Assembly (NCBI RefSeq): GCF_016406305.1
Contig: NZ_CP066369.1
Location: forward strand, 700,501 to 764,500
Reading direction: 5' to 3'
DNA from: Shewanella putrefaciens
Lineage (GTDB): Bacteria; Pseudomonadota; Gammaproteobacteria; Enterobacterales; Shewanellaceae
DNA length: 64,000 bases
Position 1 is the first letter of the stretch, and every line of letters begins with the position of its first letter. A model generated the notes under the pieces. That model ran no database searches. It was not told the origin of the DNA and was given only the letters and a program-made list of their open reading frames with translations. Shown one piece after another: positions 9,317 through 19,031 of this stretch. The position numbers were made by a program, and so were the translations under genes.

Positions 9317-10459
9317 ATGGCTTGGAACGAGCCCGGTAACAAGGGTAATGATCCTTGGGGAAATAAAGGTGGTAACGACAAAGGACCACCGGACCTTGAT
9401 GAGGTTTTTCGTAATCTTTCAAAGCGCTTTGGCGGCAAAGGCAATGGCTCATCAGGCCAGAACTTTAGTTCGTTTGGCTTAATCATCATTCTTGCCATTG
9501 CTTTAGCTGTTTGGGGACTCTCGGGTTTTTACACAATTAAAGAGGCTGAGCGTGGTGTAGCACTGCGTTTTGGTCAACACAATGGTGAAATTGGCCCTGG
9601 CCTTCACTGGAAAGCGACCTTTATCGACCAGATTTATCCCGTCGACATTCAATCGGTTCGCTCTATTCCAGCGTCTGGTAGCATGCTGACATCCGATGAA
9701 AACGTCGTGAAAGTTGAGCTTGATGTGCAGTATCGTATTTTAGATGCGTACTCGTATCTATTCAGTGCGGTTGATGCCAATGCCAGCTTACGTGAAGCGA
9801 CCGATAGCGCCCTGCGTTATGTGATTGGTCATAACAAGATGGACGATATTCTGACCACGGGCCGTGATGCTATTCGTCGCGACACTTGGAAAGAATTAGA
9901 ACGTATTCTTGAACCGTACAAATTGGGCCTTGAGGTTGTCGACGTTAACTTCTTACCTGCGCGTCCGCCAGAAGAAGTGAAAGATGCCTTCGATGATGCT
10001 ATTTCTGCCCAAGAAGATGAACAGCGCTTTATTCGTGAAGCTGAAGCCTATGCCCGTGAAATTGAACCCAAAGCACGTGGTGAAGTGGAACGCATGGCGC
10101 AACAAGCTAATGCCTATAAAGAGCGTGAAATCCTAGAAGCTCGCGGTAAGGTTGCTCGTTTTGAGTTGCTGTTACCTGAGTACCAAGCGGCGCCTGAAGT
10201 CACTCGTAAACGCTTGTATTTAGATACAATGCAGCAGGTGATGACGGAGACCAACAAAGTGCTGATTGATGCCAAAAACAATGGCAACTTAATGTACTTG
10301 CCGTTAGACAAGTTAATGAAAGAGAAGACAGCGACACCTGATCTTGAACCTAAGCCTCAGCAGAATGTCAATTCTTCATCTGTATCAACGACTCGCATTG
10401 GTGAGCCTTTGAGTGGACGTCCGTCCCGCGATGATCGTACTCGCCAAGGGAGGGATTAA
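9317..10459 (+). CDS. hflK: FtsH protease modulator HflK
   Basis: SPFH-domain inner-membrane protein that assembles with HflC around FtsH and controls degradation of membrane substrates. The N terminus (1-50) is Gly/Asn-rich and cytoplasmic, followed by one membrane segment (about 53-72) and the periplasmic SPFH/band-7 domain with the long EAEAYAREIEPKARG helix. The tail is polar and likely disordered. Length 380 is usual. GGAG precedes the ATG; hflC begins 3 bases after the stop. Confidence 0.95.
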   Translation: MAWNEPGNKGNDPWGNKGGNDKGPPDLDEVFRNLSKRFGGKGNGSSGQNFSSFGLIIILAIALAVWGLSGFYTIKEAERGVALRFGQHNGEIGPGLHWKATFIDQIYPVDIQSVRSIPASGSMLTSDENVVKVELDVQYRILDAYSYLFSAVDANASLREATDSALRYVIGHNKMDDILTTGRDAIRRDTWKELERILEPYKLGLEVVDVNFLPARPPEEVKDAFDDAISAQEDEQRFIREAEAYAREIEPKARGEVERMAQQANAYKEREILEARGKVARFELLLPEYQAAPEVTRKRLYLDTMQQVMTETNKVLIDAKNNGNLMYLPLDKLMKEKTATPDLEPKPQQNVNSSSVSTTRIGEPLSGRPSRDDRTRQGRD

Positions 10460-10462
10460 TTC

Positions 10463-11356
10463 ATGGGTAGATTAGGTATTATTCTTATCGCCGTTGTTTT
10501 AGGCGTGGTTTTATCTTCTATGATGGTCGTCAACGAAGGCGAGCGAGCCATTGTGGCGCGATTCGGTGAAATCGTAAAAGACAATGTTGACGGTAACCAA
10601 GTGACTCGCGTTTTTGGTCCTGGATTGCACTTTAAAGTGCCAGTGATCGATAAAGTGAAGCTACTCGATGCCCGTATTCAGACATTGGATGGTGCAGCCG
10701 ATCGCTTTGTCACCTCAGAGAAAAAAGATCTGATGGTTGATTCCTATGTGAAGTGGCGTATTTTTGACTTCGAGAAGTATTACCTATCCACAAATGGTGG
10801 TATTAAATCGAATGCAGAATCGCTGTTACAACGTAAGATCAACAACGACTTACGTACTGAGTTTGGTCGTCGCACTATCAAGGAAATTGTTTCTGGTAAG
10901 CGTGATGAATTGCAAAATGATGCACTCGCTAATGCTTCAGAAAGCGCTAAAGACTTAGGTATTGAAGTGGTTGACGTGCGTGTAAAGCAAATCAATTTAC
11001 CGGCTAACGTCAGTAATAGTATTTACCAGCGCATGCGTGCCGAGCGTCAAGCTGTGGCAAAAGAGCACAGAGCACAGGGTAAAGAGCAATCTGAAATCAT
11101 TCGTGCAACGATTGATGCTAATGTGACGGTGAAGATTGCCGAAGCTGAACGTAAAGCATTGACCATTCGTGGTGAAGGTGATGCGTTAGCGGCTAAGATT
11201 TACTCTGATGCATACAGCAAAGATCCTGAGTTTTTCAGCTTTGTCCGTAGCTTAGAAGCCTATCGTGAGAGTTTCTCTGGCAACTCAGATATCATGGTAT
11301 TAGAGCCCGACAGTGAATTCTTCAAATATATGAAGAGCACTGCACCTAAGAAATAA
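10463..11356 (+). CDS. hflC: FtsH protease modulator HflC
   Basis: Partner of HflK. The 297-residue protein has an N-terminal signal anchor (about 3-22), then a band-7 domain beginning NEGERAIVARFG and the helical RMRAERQAVAKEHRAQG segment. A strong AGGGAGG overlaps the end of hflK, implying tight coupling. A clear hairpin terminator lies just downstream, closing the nnr-to-hflC block. Confidence 0.95.
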   Translation: MGRLGIILIAVVLGVVLSSMMVVNEGERAIVARFGEIVKDNVDGNQVTRVFGPGLHFKVPVIDKVKLLDARIQTLDGAADRFVTSEKKDLMVDSYVKWRIFDFEKYYLSTNGGIKSNAESLLQRKINNDLRTEFGRRTIKEIVSGKRDELQNDALANASESAKDLGIEVVDVRVKQINLPANVSNSIYQRMRAERQAVAKEHRAQGKEQSEIIRATIDANVTVKIAEAERKALTIRGEGDALAAKIYSDAYSKDPEFFSFVRSLEAYRESFSGNSDIMVLEPDSEFFKYMKSTAPKK

Positions 11357-11376
11357 TCGCTAAATATTCGCGTTGA

Positions 11377-11408
11377 AATAGGCCCTGTTTAACAGGGCCT
11401 ATTTTTTT
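11377..11408 (+). terminator. Intrinsic terminator after hflC
   Basis: An 11-bp stem (11377-11387 with 11393-11403, core GGCCCTG/CAGGGCC) with a 5-base loop is followed by a T-run. It sits about 20 bases past the hflC stop. Confidence 0.9.
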
Positions 11409-11555
11409 ATCTCGAGGCGATGGATTTGGGGGGCTGAGACTTTATTTACATTAGTGATGCATGCTTTATGCCGAGCTAAAAGAGGATGTGCTTAAAATAT
11501 CCTCAACGAAGGTTGAAATAGGTTAAAAGTTGTGCTTTTTTTGTCCATTTTTTAA

Positions 11556-11591
11556 AAAACACGCAATCTCCCTAACTTACTTGCGTGTTTT
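11556..11591. repeat. 11-bp perfect inverted repeat upstream of petA
   Basis: AAAACACGCAA at 11556-11566 pairs with TTGCGTGTTTT at 11581-11591 across a 14-base spacer. It lies 28 bases upstream of a TATAAT and about 130 bases before petA. It may be a regulator dyad for the bc1 operon or a second terminator for upstream read-through. The rest of 11409-11722 contains no gene that I can see. Confidence 0.5.
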
Positions 11592-11618
11592 CACTATGAT
11601 CTGCTTCTAATTTTTAGC

Positions 11619-11624
11619 TATAAT
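11619..11624 (+). promoter_or_regulatory. Possible -10 element of the petABC promoter
   Basis: A perfect TATAAT about 99 bases upstream of the petA ATG. A -35 match at 16-18 bases is poor, which would fit an activated promoter. This is inference from position and motif only. Confidence 0.4.
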
Positions 11625-11722
11625 GAGCCCCGCTTCAAACTTCGATTTTTGCCCATGGTGATGACCCCGGGCGGAAAGTCTTTGAAAAACAAAAATTCCA
11701 ACACCCTCTGGGAGATAAGTGG

Positions 11723-12313
11723 ATGAGCAATGCGCCAGTCGATACCGGACGTCGCAGATTCCTGACAGCCGCAACCGCCGTAGTAGGTGGTGCTGGTGCC
11801 GTCGCTGTAGCGGTTCCTTTCATCAAGTCATGGAATCCGAGTGCCAAAGCGAAAGCTGCAGGTGCACCGGTCGAAGTAAATATCAGTAAAGTAGAGCCAG
11901 GTCAGCTGATCCGTGTTGAGTGGCGTGGAAAACCTGTATGGGTTGTCCGTCGCACAGAAGCCGTGATCAATGAACTGCCAACCCACGATGATAAGTTAAG
12001 AGATCCTGCTTCTGCTGAAATGCAGCAGCCTGATTATGCAACAAATCCTCTGCGTTCAATCAAGCCAGAGTATTTTATTGCCGTTGGTATTTGTACCCAC
12101 CTCGGATGTTCACCTACTTATTTACCAGATTCATTTGGTGAGCAAGTTGAAGGTGTCACTTCTGGTTTCTTCTGTCCATGTCATGGCTCTAAGTTTGATA
12201 TGGCTGGTCGCGTTTTCCAAGGCGTACCTGCTCCATTGAACCTAGTTATCCCTCCACATCAATATGTTGATGATGGCACCGTGATTATCGGTGTAGATAA
12301 AGGAGTGGCGTAA
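11723..12313 (+). CDS. petA: Ubiquinol-cytochrome c reductase, Rieske iron-sulfur subunit
   Basis: Carries the [2Fe-2S] cluster that takes the first electron from ubiquinol in complex III. The 196-residue protein has an N-terminal RRRFL twin-arginine-type element and a membrane anchor (about 12-34). The cluster-binding motifs follow: CTHLGC at 124-129 and CPCH at 151-154. GGGAG precedes the ATG at 11723. Its stop overlaps the petB start (TAATG), as expected for a tightly coupled petABC operon. Confidence 0.96.
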   Translation: MSNAPVDTGRRRFLTAATAVVGGAGAVAVAVPFIKSWNPSAKAKAAGAPVEVNISKVEPGQLIRVEWRGKPVWVVRRTEAVINELPTHDDKLRDPASAEMQQPDYATNPLRSIKPEYFIAVGICTHLGCSPTYLPDSFGEQVEGVTSGFFCPCHGSKFDMAGRVFQGVPAPLNLVIPPHQYVDDGTVIIGVDKGVA

Positions 12314-13527
12314 TGGTTAAGAATTTAATTAATTGGATTGATGCTCGCATCCCTATGACGGCGACTTATAACCGTCATGTTGGACAGTATGCAACACCAA
12401 CTAACTTTAACTTTTGGTACTTTTTCGGTTCGCTAGCGATGTTGGTATTGGTTAACCAATTACTGACGGGTATCTGGTTGACGATGAACTATGTACCAAC
12501 AGCAGAAGGCGCTTTCGCCTCTGTTGAATACATCATGCGTGACGTTGAATACGGTTGGTTGCTGCGTTATATGCACTCAACGGGTGCTTCTGCGTTCTTC
12601 GTGGTGATCTACCTGCATATGTTCCGTGGTCTGATTTACGGTTCATATCAGAAGCCTAGAGAACTGCTATGGCTATTCGGTATGTTGATTTTCCTCGTAC
12701 TGATGGCTGAAGCCTTTATGGGTTACTTGTTGCCATGGGGACAAATGTCATACTGGGGCGCGCAGGTAATTATTTCTCTGTTCGGTGCGATTCCTGTTAT
12801 TGGTGACGACTTAACCCTGTGGATCCGTGGTGACTACGTGATCTCTGGCGCGACACTGAACCGTTTCTTCGCGCTGCACGTTATCGCACTGCCATTAGTG
12901 TTAGTCGTATTAGTGTTCTTACACTTAATTGCACTGCACGAAGTGGGTTCGAATAACCCTGACGGTATCGAAATCAAGAAGAACAAAGACGAGAATGGCT
13001 GGCCAGTTGATGGTATTCCATTCCACCCATATTACACAGTAAAAGACATCATGGGCGTCGCTGGCTTCCTGATTGTATTCTGTTATGTGTTGTTCTTTAT
13101 CCCTGAGGGCGGTGGTTACTTCCTTGAGAAGCCAAACTTTGAAGCGGCTAACTCGATGAAGACCCCAGAGCACATTGCACCCGTTTGGTACTTCACACCT
13201 TTCTACGCCATTTTACGTGCCGTTCCCGATAAATTGGGCGGTGTGATCATGATGGGTCTGTCGATTGCTGTACTGTTTGTGTTGCCTTGGCTAGATCGCT
13301 GTAAAGTGAAGTCAGTCCGCTACCGTAGCACGCTGCACAAGTTGAATATTGCGCAATTTGCAGTGTCTTTCATTGTGTTAGGTTACTTAGGTGTAGTCCC
13401 TGCGACACCAACACTGACGATAGTTGCACAGGTATTTACTTTTACTTACTTTGGTTTCTTTGTGGCGCTGTGGGTATACAGCAAGAATGAAAAAACTAAA
13501 CCTGTTCCAGCGAGGTTGACACACTAA
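12313..13527 (+). CDS. petB: Ubiquinol-cytochrome c reductase, cytochrome b subunit
   Basis: Membrane core of complex III with the two b hemes and the Qo and Qi sites. At 404 residues it is a complete, fused b6/subunit IV-type cytochrome b with eight predicted membrane helices. The paired histidines lie in the YMHSTGA...IYLHMF and FALHVIALP...HLIALH helices. The Qo motif is PVWY at 290-293, the variant usual in gammaproteobacteria instead of PEWY. It overlaps petA and petC by one base each (TAATG). Confidence 0.96.
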   Translation: MVKNLINWIDARIPMTATYNRHVGQYATPTNFNFWYFFGSLAMLVLVNQLLTGIWLTMNYVPTAEGAFASVEYIMRDVEYGWLLRYMHSTGASAFFVVIYLHMFRGLIYGSYQKPRELLWLFGMLIFLVLMAEAFMGYLLPWGQMSYWGAQVIISLFGAIPVIGDDLTLWIRGDYVISGATLNRFFALHVIALPLVLVVLVFLHLIALHEVGSNNPDGIEIKKNKDENGWPVDGIPFHPYYTVKDIMGVAGFLIVFCYVLFFIPEGGGYFLEKPNFEAANSMKTPEHIAPVWYFTPFYAILRAVPDKLGGVIMMGLSIAVLFVLPWLDRCKVKSVRYRSTLHKLNIAQFAVSFIVLGYLGVVPATPTLTIVAQVFTFTYFGFFVALWVYSKNEKTKPVPARLTH

Positions 13528-14222
13528 TGAAAAAATTATTGATTGCATTAGTTGCCTTGTTGCCGACCTTGGCAATTGCCGCGAGCGGACACGTACATTT
13601 AGAAGACGCCAATGTTGATCTGCATGATAAAGCTTCCTTAGAACGTGGTGTGGACCTATTCCAACATTATTGTTCTGGCTGTCATAGCACTCAGTACCAA
13701 CGCTATGAGCGCGTGGCGACCGATATCGGTATTTCTATGGATGATATGCGTAATAAGTATATGTTTACCGATGCTAAAATTGGTGAGCTTATGCAAAACG
13801 CGATTCCACCGAAAGATGCGGCTAAGTGGTTTGGTGCGACGCCACCAGACTTAACCTTAGTGGCCCGTGTTCGTGGTGAAGATTGGGTATATTCATACCT
13901 CAAAGGCTTCTACAAAGATCCAAGCCGTCCATTTGGCGTGAATAACACTGTATTCCCATCTGTAGGTATGCCACATGTGCTCGAAGAGTTACAAGGTATG
14001 CCTGTTAAGCAAGAAGATGGCAGTATTGTGGTCACTGGCGGTAAATTAAACGCAGAAGAGTATGACCAAGCGGTGCGTGATATCACGGGCTTCTTAGTCT
14101 ATTCGGCTGAACCCGTTAAACTAGAGCGTGAAGCTATGGGTTGGTGGGTACTCGGATTCCTGTTTATATTCTTTATTGTGGCCTACCTCTTGAAGAAAGA
14201 GTATTGGAAAGATGTACACTAG
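13527..14222 (+). CDS. petC: Ubiquinol-cytochrome c reductase, cytochrome c1
   Basis: Periplasmic c-type cytochrome of complex III, passing electrons to soluble cytochromes. It has a signal peptide (about 1-19), the single heme motif CSGCH at 49-53, a SVGMPHVL segment that may hold the axial methionine, and a C-terminal membrane anchor (about 204-225) with a basic end. Length 231 is normal. A long GC-rich hairpin terminator follows, ending the operon before sspA. Confidence 0.96.
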   Translation: MKKLLIALVALLPTLAIAASGHVHLEDANVDLHDKASLERGVDLFQHYCSGCHSTQYQRYERVATDIGISMDDMRNKYMFTDAKIGELMQNAIPPKDAAKWFGATPPDLTLVARVRGEDWVYSYLKGFYKDPSRPFGVNNTVFPSVGMPHVLEELQGMPVKQEDGSIVVTGGKLNAEEYDQAVRDITGFLVYSAEPVKLEREAMGWWVLGFLFIFFIVAYLLKKEYWKDVH

Positions 14223-14258
14223 GCACCAATAACGGGTAAAATATAATATCCGCATAGT

Positions 14259-14300
14259 GTAAACGGGGGGCTTTGCCCCTCGTTTACTTTTGTTTTATTT
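14259..14300 (+). terminator. Intrinsic terminator after petC
   Basis: A 13-bp stem (14259-14271 with 14275-14287) with a 3-base loop TTT and a G-rich core is followed by a T-rich tract. It lies between petC and sspA, so sspA probably has its own promoter or depends on read-through. Confidence 0.88.
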
Positions 14301-14318
14301 CGATTCTGGAGGGTATCA

Positions 14319-14948
14319 ATGGCTGTTGCTGCCAACAAACGCTCTATCATGACACTGTTTTCAGGTGCTGATGATCTGTATAGCCATCAAGTACGTATCG
14401 TGTTAGCTGAGAAAGGGGTTACTGTTGATGTTTTACTGGTCGACCCTAATGAAATGCCTGAGGATTTGCTCGAAGTAAATCCCTATAACTCAGTGCCAAC
14501 TTTGGTAGATCGTGAACTCGTTTTATACGAATCACGCATTATTATGGAATATTTGGATGAGCGTTTTCCTCATCCACCACTGATGCCAGTTTATCCAGTA
14601 TCCCGCGGCCAAAGCCGTTTGATGATGCACCGCATCGATACTGATTGGTATTCGCTGGTTGATCGCATTCGCAAGGGTGATCGTGCTGAAGCGGCTCGTA
14701 AAGAGCTGACGGAAAGCTTGATTGCCATAGCGCCAGTCTTCACTGAAGTTCCTTACTTTATGAGTGAAGAATTTGGTCTAGCGGATTGCTATCTTGGGCC
14801 ACTATTGTGGCGCTTACCTGTATTGGGTATTGAATTAGATAGCCGCGTAGCGAAAGATATCAAAGCCTATATGACACGTATTTTTGAGCGTGAGTCGTTC
14901 AAAGCCTCCTTAACGGAAGCAGAACGCGAAATGCGCATGGGTATGTAA
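14319..14948 (+). CDS. sspA: Stringent starvation protein A
   Basis: GST-fold protein that binds RNA polymerase and alters promoter choice in stationary phase and acid stress. The 209-residue protein has a thioredoxin-like N-terminal domain (SGADDLYSHQVRIVLAEKG) and the helical C-terminal domain with the PHPPLMPVYP surface segment known from SspA. The usual catalytic GST residues are not expected. GGAGG lies before the ATG. It overlaps sspB by one base. Confidence 0.95.
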   Translation: MAVAANKRSIMTLFSGADDLYSHQVRIVLAEKGVTVDVLLVDPNEMPEDLLEVNPYNSVPTLVDRELVLYESRIIMEYLDERFPHPPLMPVYPVSRGQSRLMMHRIDTDWYSLVDRIRKGDRAEAARKELTESLIAIAPVFTEVPYFMSEEFGLADCYLGPLLWRLPVLGIELDSRVAKDIKAYMTRIFERESFKASLTEAEREMRMGM

Positions 14949-15385
14949 TGAAGCCTTTGACTCCTAATCGTCCTTATTTACTAAGGGCTTACTATGATTG
15001 GTTGATGGATAACCAATTAACGCCTCACGTTGTGGTCGATGCCTTTGTAAAAGGGACTCAAGTGCCGCAGCAGTATGTGAAGGATGGCCAGATAGTGCTG
15101 AATATTGCAGCTGGCGCAGTGGGCAATTTGCAAATTAGCAATGAGTTTGTGGAGTTCAATGCACGTTTTGGGGGCGTTCCCCAGCAGGTATTATTGCCAA
15201 TGGCATCGATTGTTGCCATTTATGCCCGTGAAAATGGTGCAGGCACAGTCTTCGATATTGAAGACGCATATCTGATGGAGGATGAAGTAGATTCTGTGCT
15301 ATCCGTGGTCGATACAGCGGAAAAACCACTAGAGCCAACGGATCAGCCGCCTAAGCGTCGTAGTCACTTAACTGTCGTTAAGTAG
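14948..15385 (+). CDS. sspB: ClpXP protease specificity-enhancing factor SspB
   Basis: Adaptor that tethers ssrA-tagged proteins to ClpXP. The 145-residue protein has the conserved substrate-binding domain (about 1-110), a flexible acidic linker, and the C-terminal ClpX-binding tail ending HLTVVK, comparable to the LRVVK end of E. coli SspB. The one-base overlap with sspA (TAATG) gives the standard sspAB operon. A strong terminator follows. Confidence 0.95.
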   Translation: MKPLTPNRPYLLRAYYDWLMDNQLTPHVVVDAFVKGTQVPQQYVKDGQIVLNIAAGAVGNLQISNEFVEFNARFGGVPQQVLLPMASIVAIYARENGAGTVFDIEDAYLMEDEVDSVLSVVDTAEKPLEPTDQPPKRRSHLTVVK

Positions 15386-15433
15386 CAGGATTTATATAGC
15401 CTCGGCAATTTTTTGAAAATTAAATTGAAAACT

Positions 15434-15460
15434 AAGCCAGTCAAGTGACTGGCTTTTTTG
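15434..15460 (+). terminator. Intrinsic terminator after sspB
   Basis: AAGCCAGTC at 15434-15442 pairs with GACTGGCTT at 15447-15455 across a 4-base loop, then a T-run. It is a clean rho-independent terminator. Confidence 0.9.
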
Positions 15461-15569
15461 TCGCTATATTTTATCCCTTCGGCTAAACCTTAAGGGGAAG
15501 GTGTGGTAGCATTTGTGCCCGCATTGCCCATTAGCAAATGGGTAATCTTGTATAGCCCATGGATTTTGT

Positions 15570-16154
15570 ATGTTGCTCATGATCGATAATTACGACTCTT
15601 TTACCTTTAATCTAGTGCAGTATTTTCAGCAGCTAGGGCAAGAGATAGTGGTTAAGCGAAACGACGAAATTAGCCTAGATGAAATAGCCGCGCTCGCGCC
15701 AACCCATTTAGTGATTTCCCCTGGCCCCTGCACACCGAATGAAGCGGGTATTTCCCTTGCGGCAATCGAGCACTTTGCTGGCCGTATCCCCATTTTAGGT
15801 GTGTGCTTAGGTCATCAAGCCATGGCGCAGGTTTTTGGGGCTAAGGTTATACGGGCGCAACGAGTCATGCATGGGAAAGTCAGTGCTATTTGTCATAGTG
15901 GCGAACGGTTATTTAAAGGCTTGAATCAGCCCTTAACTGTGACACGTTATCACTCGCTATTGGTTGATACCGTTCCCGAGGGTTTTGTATTGGATGCTTG
16001 GTTTGATGATCCTCTCCATGGCTTAGAAATCATGGCCATAAGCCACCAAAACTTGCCGCTTTATGGGGTGCAGTTTCACCCAGAGTCGATTCTCACTGAA
16101 CAAGGCCATGAACTTTTAGCTAATTTTTTATCCCAATCTGTCGCTTTAGCATAA
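15570..16154 (+). CDS. pabA: Aminodeoxychorismate/anthranilate synthase glutamine amidotransferase
   Basis: Class I glutamine amidotransferase that supplies ammonia for 4-amino-4-deoxychorismate (folate) or anthranilate. The catalytic triad is visible: C79 in GVCLGHQ, H170 and E172 in FHPES; the oxyanion segment is SPGPCTP. Length 194 fits PabA. It stands alone, not beside trpE or pabB, which favours PabA, although dual use is possible. The ATG at 15570 lacks a strong ribosome binding site, and an in-frame ATG at 15579 is an alternative start. Confidence 0.88.
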   Translation: MLLMIDNYDSFTFNLVQYFQQLGQEIVVKRNDEISLDEIAALAPTHLVISPGPCTPNEAGISLAAIEHFAGRIPILGVCLGHQAMAQVFGAKVIRAQRVMHGKVSAICHSGERLFKGLNQPLTVTRYHSLLVDTVPEGFVLDAWFDDPLHGLEIMAISHQNLPLYGVQFHPESILTEQGHELLANFLSQSVALA

Positions 16155-16330
16155 AAGCGAGCGCCGCTTTAGCCACCAATTTATCAATCTCTGTTACAAG
16201 ATTTCTCCTCCTTTTAAGCAAATATGTCGCCTAAGTGTGATATAACTGCCGCAAAACAACGCCCGTTTGCGAGTCTACTGGGGAGCCCCTTTTGCTCGCA
16301 CCGCTGCGATAACGATAAAAGGAAGGATTA

Positions 16331-18811
16331 ATGAAAAGCGTAATGCGACATTTGGGTTTAAGTGCCTTGGCGGTTGCCGTATTGGCGGGGTGCGCGGCGT
16401 CATCGACCGAAACAACGGCTCCAACATTAGATCAACCCGCATTTCAAGTTCCTTTGGCTCAACCTCCTAAAGTCTCACAGCCGCTGACGCTGAATCAAAT
16501 TATGGCGAATCCCGATTGGATGGGTATTTTCGCTAAACAGGCTTATTGGAGCGATGACAGCCAAAGTGTGTTCTTTGCCCGTCAAGCGAGTGCTGCGCCT
16601 CTACCTAGCTATTATCAGCAAGGCATCAATGATAGCCGTGCGGTTGAATTAGCCCTCGATAAATTACACGCTGCGGATCAGCAATTTGGCGCATTCGATC
16701 CGACTAAATCCAATAAGGTTTATCTTTACCAAGGCAATATTTTTGTTAAGCAATTAAGCTCCGGCAAGGTCACTCAACTCACCCGTCAACACAGCGCCAT
16801 CGATGGTGTGCGTTATTTGAATAATGGCGATATCGCCTATTGGCAGGGTGATAATGTGTTTCAAATTCACCAGAGTTCAGGCTTAGTCGAACAGCTTGCC
16901 GAAATCAAAATGGCCAAAGCGCCGGAAGGCGTAAAAGAGCCGAGCACTTATATTGCTAAGCAACAACACAGATTAATTAAGTATGTGGCGCAGCAGCAGG
17001 AAAACGCTAAGGCTAAACAACAGTTTAAAGATGAATTGCAAAAAAGCGACCCGACGCTCGCCGCCAGCACTTGGTATTTAGGTGATAGCGAAGTGGTGTC
17101 AGAGCTTAGCCTGTCACCCGATGGTCGTTATATCTTACTTGCCCTGACGGATAAGAATTACACAGGTAGCAGTGAACACGACATTATGCCGAACTACTTA
17201 GGTAGCAAAGGGTATATCGATCCTGTGCCAGTACGTGCCCGTGTCGCCGAAGACACTCCACCTGGGCAGCGCTTTGTGGTGCTCGATTTAAATGAGCATA
17301 AACAAGTCGATATCACTATCGAGGGGCTCACTGGCTTCGATGAAGACGTGCTGGCGAAAGTCAAAGCGGAAAATGCTAAGGCTAAAGGTGAAACCTATCA
17401 GAGCACAAAAGTGCCGCGGAAGATCCAATTAATGGAGGACTGGGGCTGGACGCAGAGCGCGATTCAGTGGCACGCGTCTGAAAATAAGGTCGCCGTGATG
17501 GTTGAAGCCACCGACAATAAAGACCGTTGGATCGCCACCGTCGATCTATCCAAGGGTAAATTTATCACCGAACATCGTTTGCACGATGACGCTTGGGTGA
17601 ATTACGACTACAACCAATTTGGCTGGTTACCAGGTACGGACACCCTTTACTATCTCTCTGAAGAAACCGGTTATTCTCAGCTTTATATCAAAGCACTGGG
17701 AGAAAAGCCGCGAGCCTTGACTCAAGGTCAGTTTGTGGTGAGCGATATTACGCTGTCGCCCGATGCGAACTACATCTACTACAAGGCTAACCAAAGCCAC
17801 CCTGGTATTTATAATGTGCACCGCGTAAATCTCACCACAGGTAAGAATGAGCAATTAACCCAGTGGGATGGCAACTTAGATTACAGCCTAAGCCCAGATG
17901 GCACTCAGCTATTACTCAATGCTTCACGCCGTACGCAGCCGAATGAACTCTATATTCAACCCATAGGCGGCGCATTAAAGCAGTTAACTTCCTATACCAG
18001 TGATGCCTTTAAAAACTATTCATGGCAAGCGCCAGAGGTGGTTGCCGTACCTTCAAGTCATGGCGCAGGTAAAGTGTACGCCCGCGTTTATCTACCTCAG
18101 GGTTACGATAAATCCCGCGCCGAGAAATACCCAGCCGTTATCTTTAACCACGGTGCGGGTTATCTGCAAAACGCTGACTATGGATTTAGCGGTTATTTTC
18201 GCGAGTTTATGTTCCACAACCTACTGACTCAGCAAGGTTATGTGGTGATGGACATGGATTACCGTGGCTCTAAAGGCTATGGCCGCGATTGGCGCACCGC
18301 GATTTACCGTAATATGGGTCATCCAGAAGTAGAGGACTTAAAGGATGGCGTTAGCTGGATGGGAAGTAATACGAACGTCGATACGCAGCGTGTTGGGACC
18401 TATGGTGGTTCCTACGGTGGATTCTTAACCTTTATGTCTTTGTTCACTGCCCCTGACTTGTTCCAAGCAGGTGCTGCACTGCGGCCGGTGACAGATTGGG
18501 CACATTATAATGCGCCTTATACTTCTAATATCTTAAATACGCCCGATATCGATCCTATCGCCTATGAGCGCAGTTCTCCTATCGAGCATGCCCAAGGACT
18601 CACAAAGCCGCTGCTGATCATGAGTGGGGTGATGGATGATAATGTCTTCTTCCAAGACAGCGTGCGCATGGTGCAGCATCTGATCGAATTGGAAAAACCT
18701 ATGTTTGAAATGGCGATTTATCCCGTCGAGCCCCACGGTTTCCGTCAACCGTCTAGCTGGTTGGACGAATATCGCCGTATTTATAAGTTGTTTGAACAAG
18801 AACTTAAATAG
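16331..18811 (+). CDS. S9 family prolyl oligopeptidase / dipeptidyl-peptidase, lipoprotein
   Basis: Cell-envelope serine peptidase likely releasing dipeptides or small peptides. A signal ends in the lipobox VLAGC with lipidated C21; the next residue is Ala, so outer-membrane sorting is likely. Residues about 50-560 form a beta-propeller-like region with SPDG/SPDAN repeats, and the C-terminal alpha/beta hydrolase domain carries S694 in GGSYGG, D769 in GVMDDNV and H802 in PHGF. The GxxDDNV form resembles DPP IV. AAGGAAGG precedes the ATG. It is a single gene with its own terminator. The precise substrate cannot be read from sequence. Confidence 0.9.
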   Translation: MKSVMRHLGLSALAVAVLAGCAASSTETTAPTLDQPAFQVPLAQPPKVSQPLTLNQIMANPDWMGIFAKQAYWSDDSQSVFFARQASAAPLPSYYQQGINDSRAVELALDKLHAADQQFGAFDPTKSNKVYLYQGNIFVKQLSSGKVTQLTRQHSAIDGVRYLNNGDIAYWQGDNVFQIHQSSGLVEQLAEIKMAKAPEGVKEPSTYIAKQQHRLIKYVAQQQENAKAKQQFKDELQKSDPTLAASTWYLGDSEVVSELSLSPDGRYILLALTDKNYTGSSEHDIMPNYLGSKGYIDPVPVRARVAEDTPPGQRFVVLDLNEHKQVDITIEGLTGFDEDVLAKVKAENAKAKGETYQSTKVPRKIQLMEDWGWTQSAIQWHASENKVAVMVEATDNKDRWIATVDLSKGKFITEHRLHDDAWVNYDYNQFGWLPGTDTLYYLSEETGYSQLYIKALGEKPRALTQGQFVVSDITLSPDANYIYYKANQSHPGIYNVHRVNLTTGKNEQLTQWDGNLDYSLSPDGTQLLLNASRRTQPNELYIQPIGGALKQLTSYTSDAFKNYSWQAPEVVAVPSSHGAGKVYARVYLPQGYDKSRAEKYPAVIFNHGAGYLQNADYGFSGYFREFMFHNLLTQQGYVVMDMDYRGSKGYGRDWRTAIYRNMGHPEVEDLKDGVSWMGSNTNVDTQRVGTYGGSYGGFLTFMSLFTAPDLFQAGAALRPVTDWAHYNAPYTSNILNTPDIDPIAYERSSPIEHAQGLTKPLLIMSGVMDDNVFFQDSVRMVQHLIELEKPMFEMAIYPVEPHGFRQPSSWLDEYRRIYKLFEQELK

Positions 18812-18826
18812 GGTGTTAATCCAAAC

Positions 18827-18852
18827 AAAAGCCTCATTATGAGGCTTTTTTA
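18827..18852 (+). terminator. Intrinsic terminator after the S9 peptidase
   Basis: AAAAGCCTCA at 18827-18836 pairs with TGAGGCTTTT at 18840-18849 with a 3-base loop, then more T. The symmetric A and T runs would let it act in both directions. Confidence 0.9.
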
Positions 18853-19031
18853 TTGCGCCATTGCCGGAATTATGGCGCTAATATCAAGCGTATTAAATAT
18901 CTGTTCATCCATCTGAATACCGCAGGGTTTACTTATTGCTAAGATTAAGCGTATGTGCTGAAATTGTAATGTTTTTGAATATTTTACCGTGCTAGCGCCA
19001 GATGATATCGGCGATATAGGAAAGTCTAATA

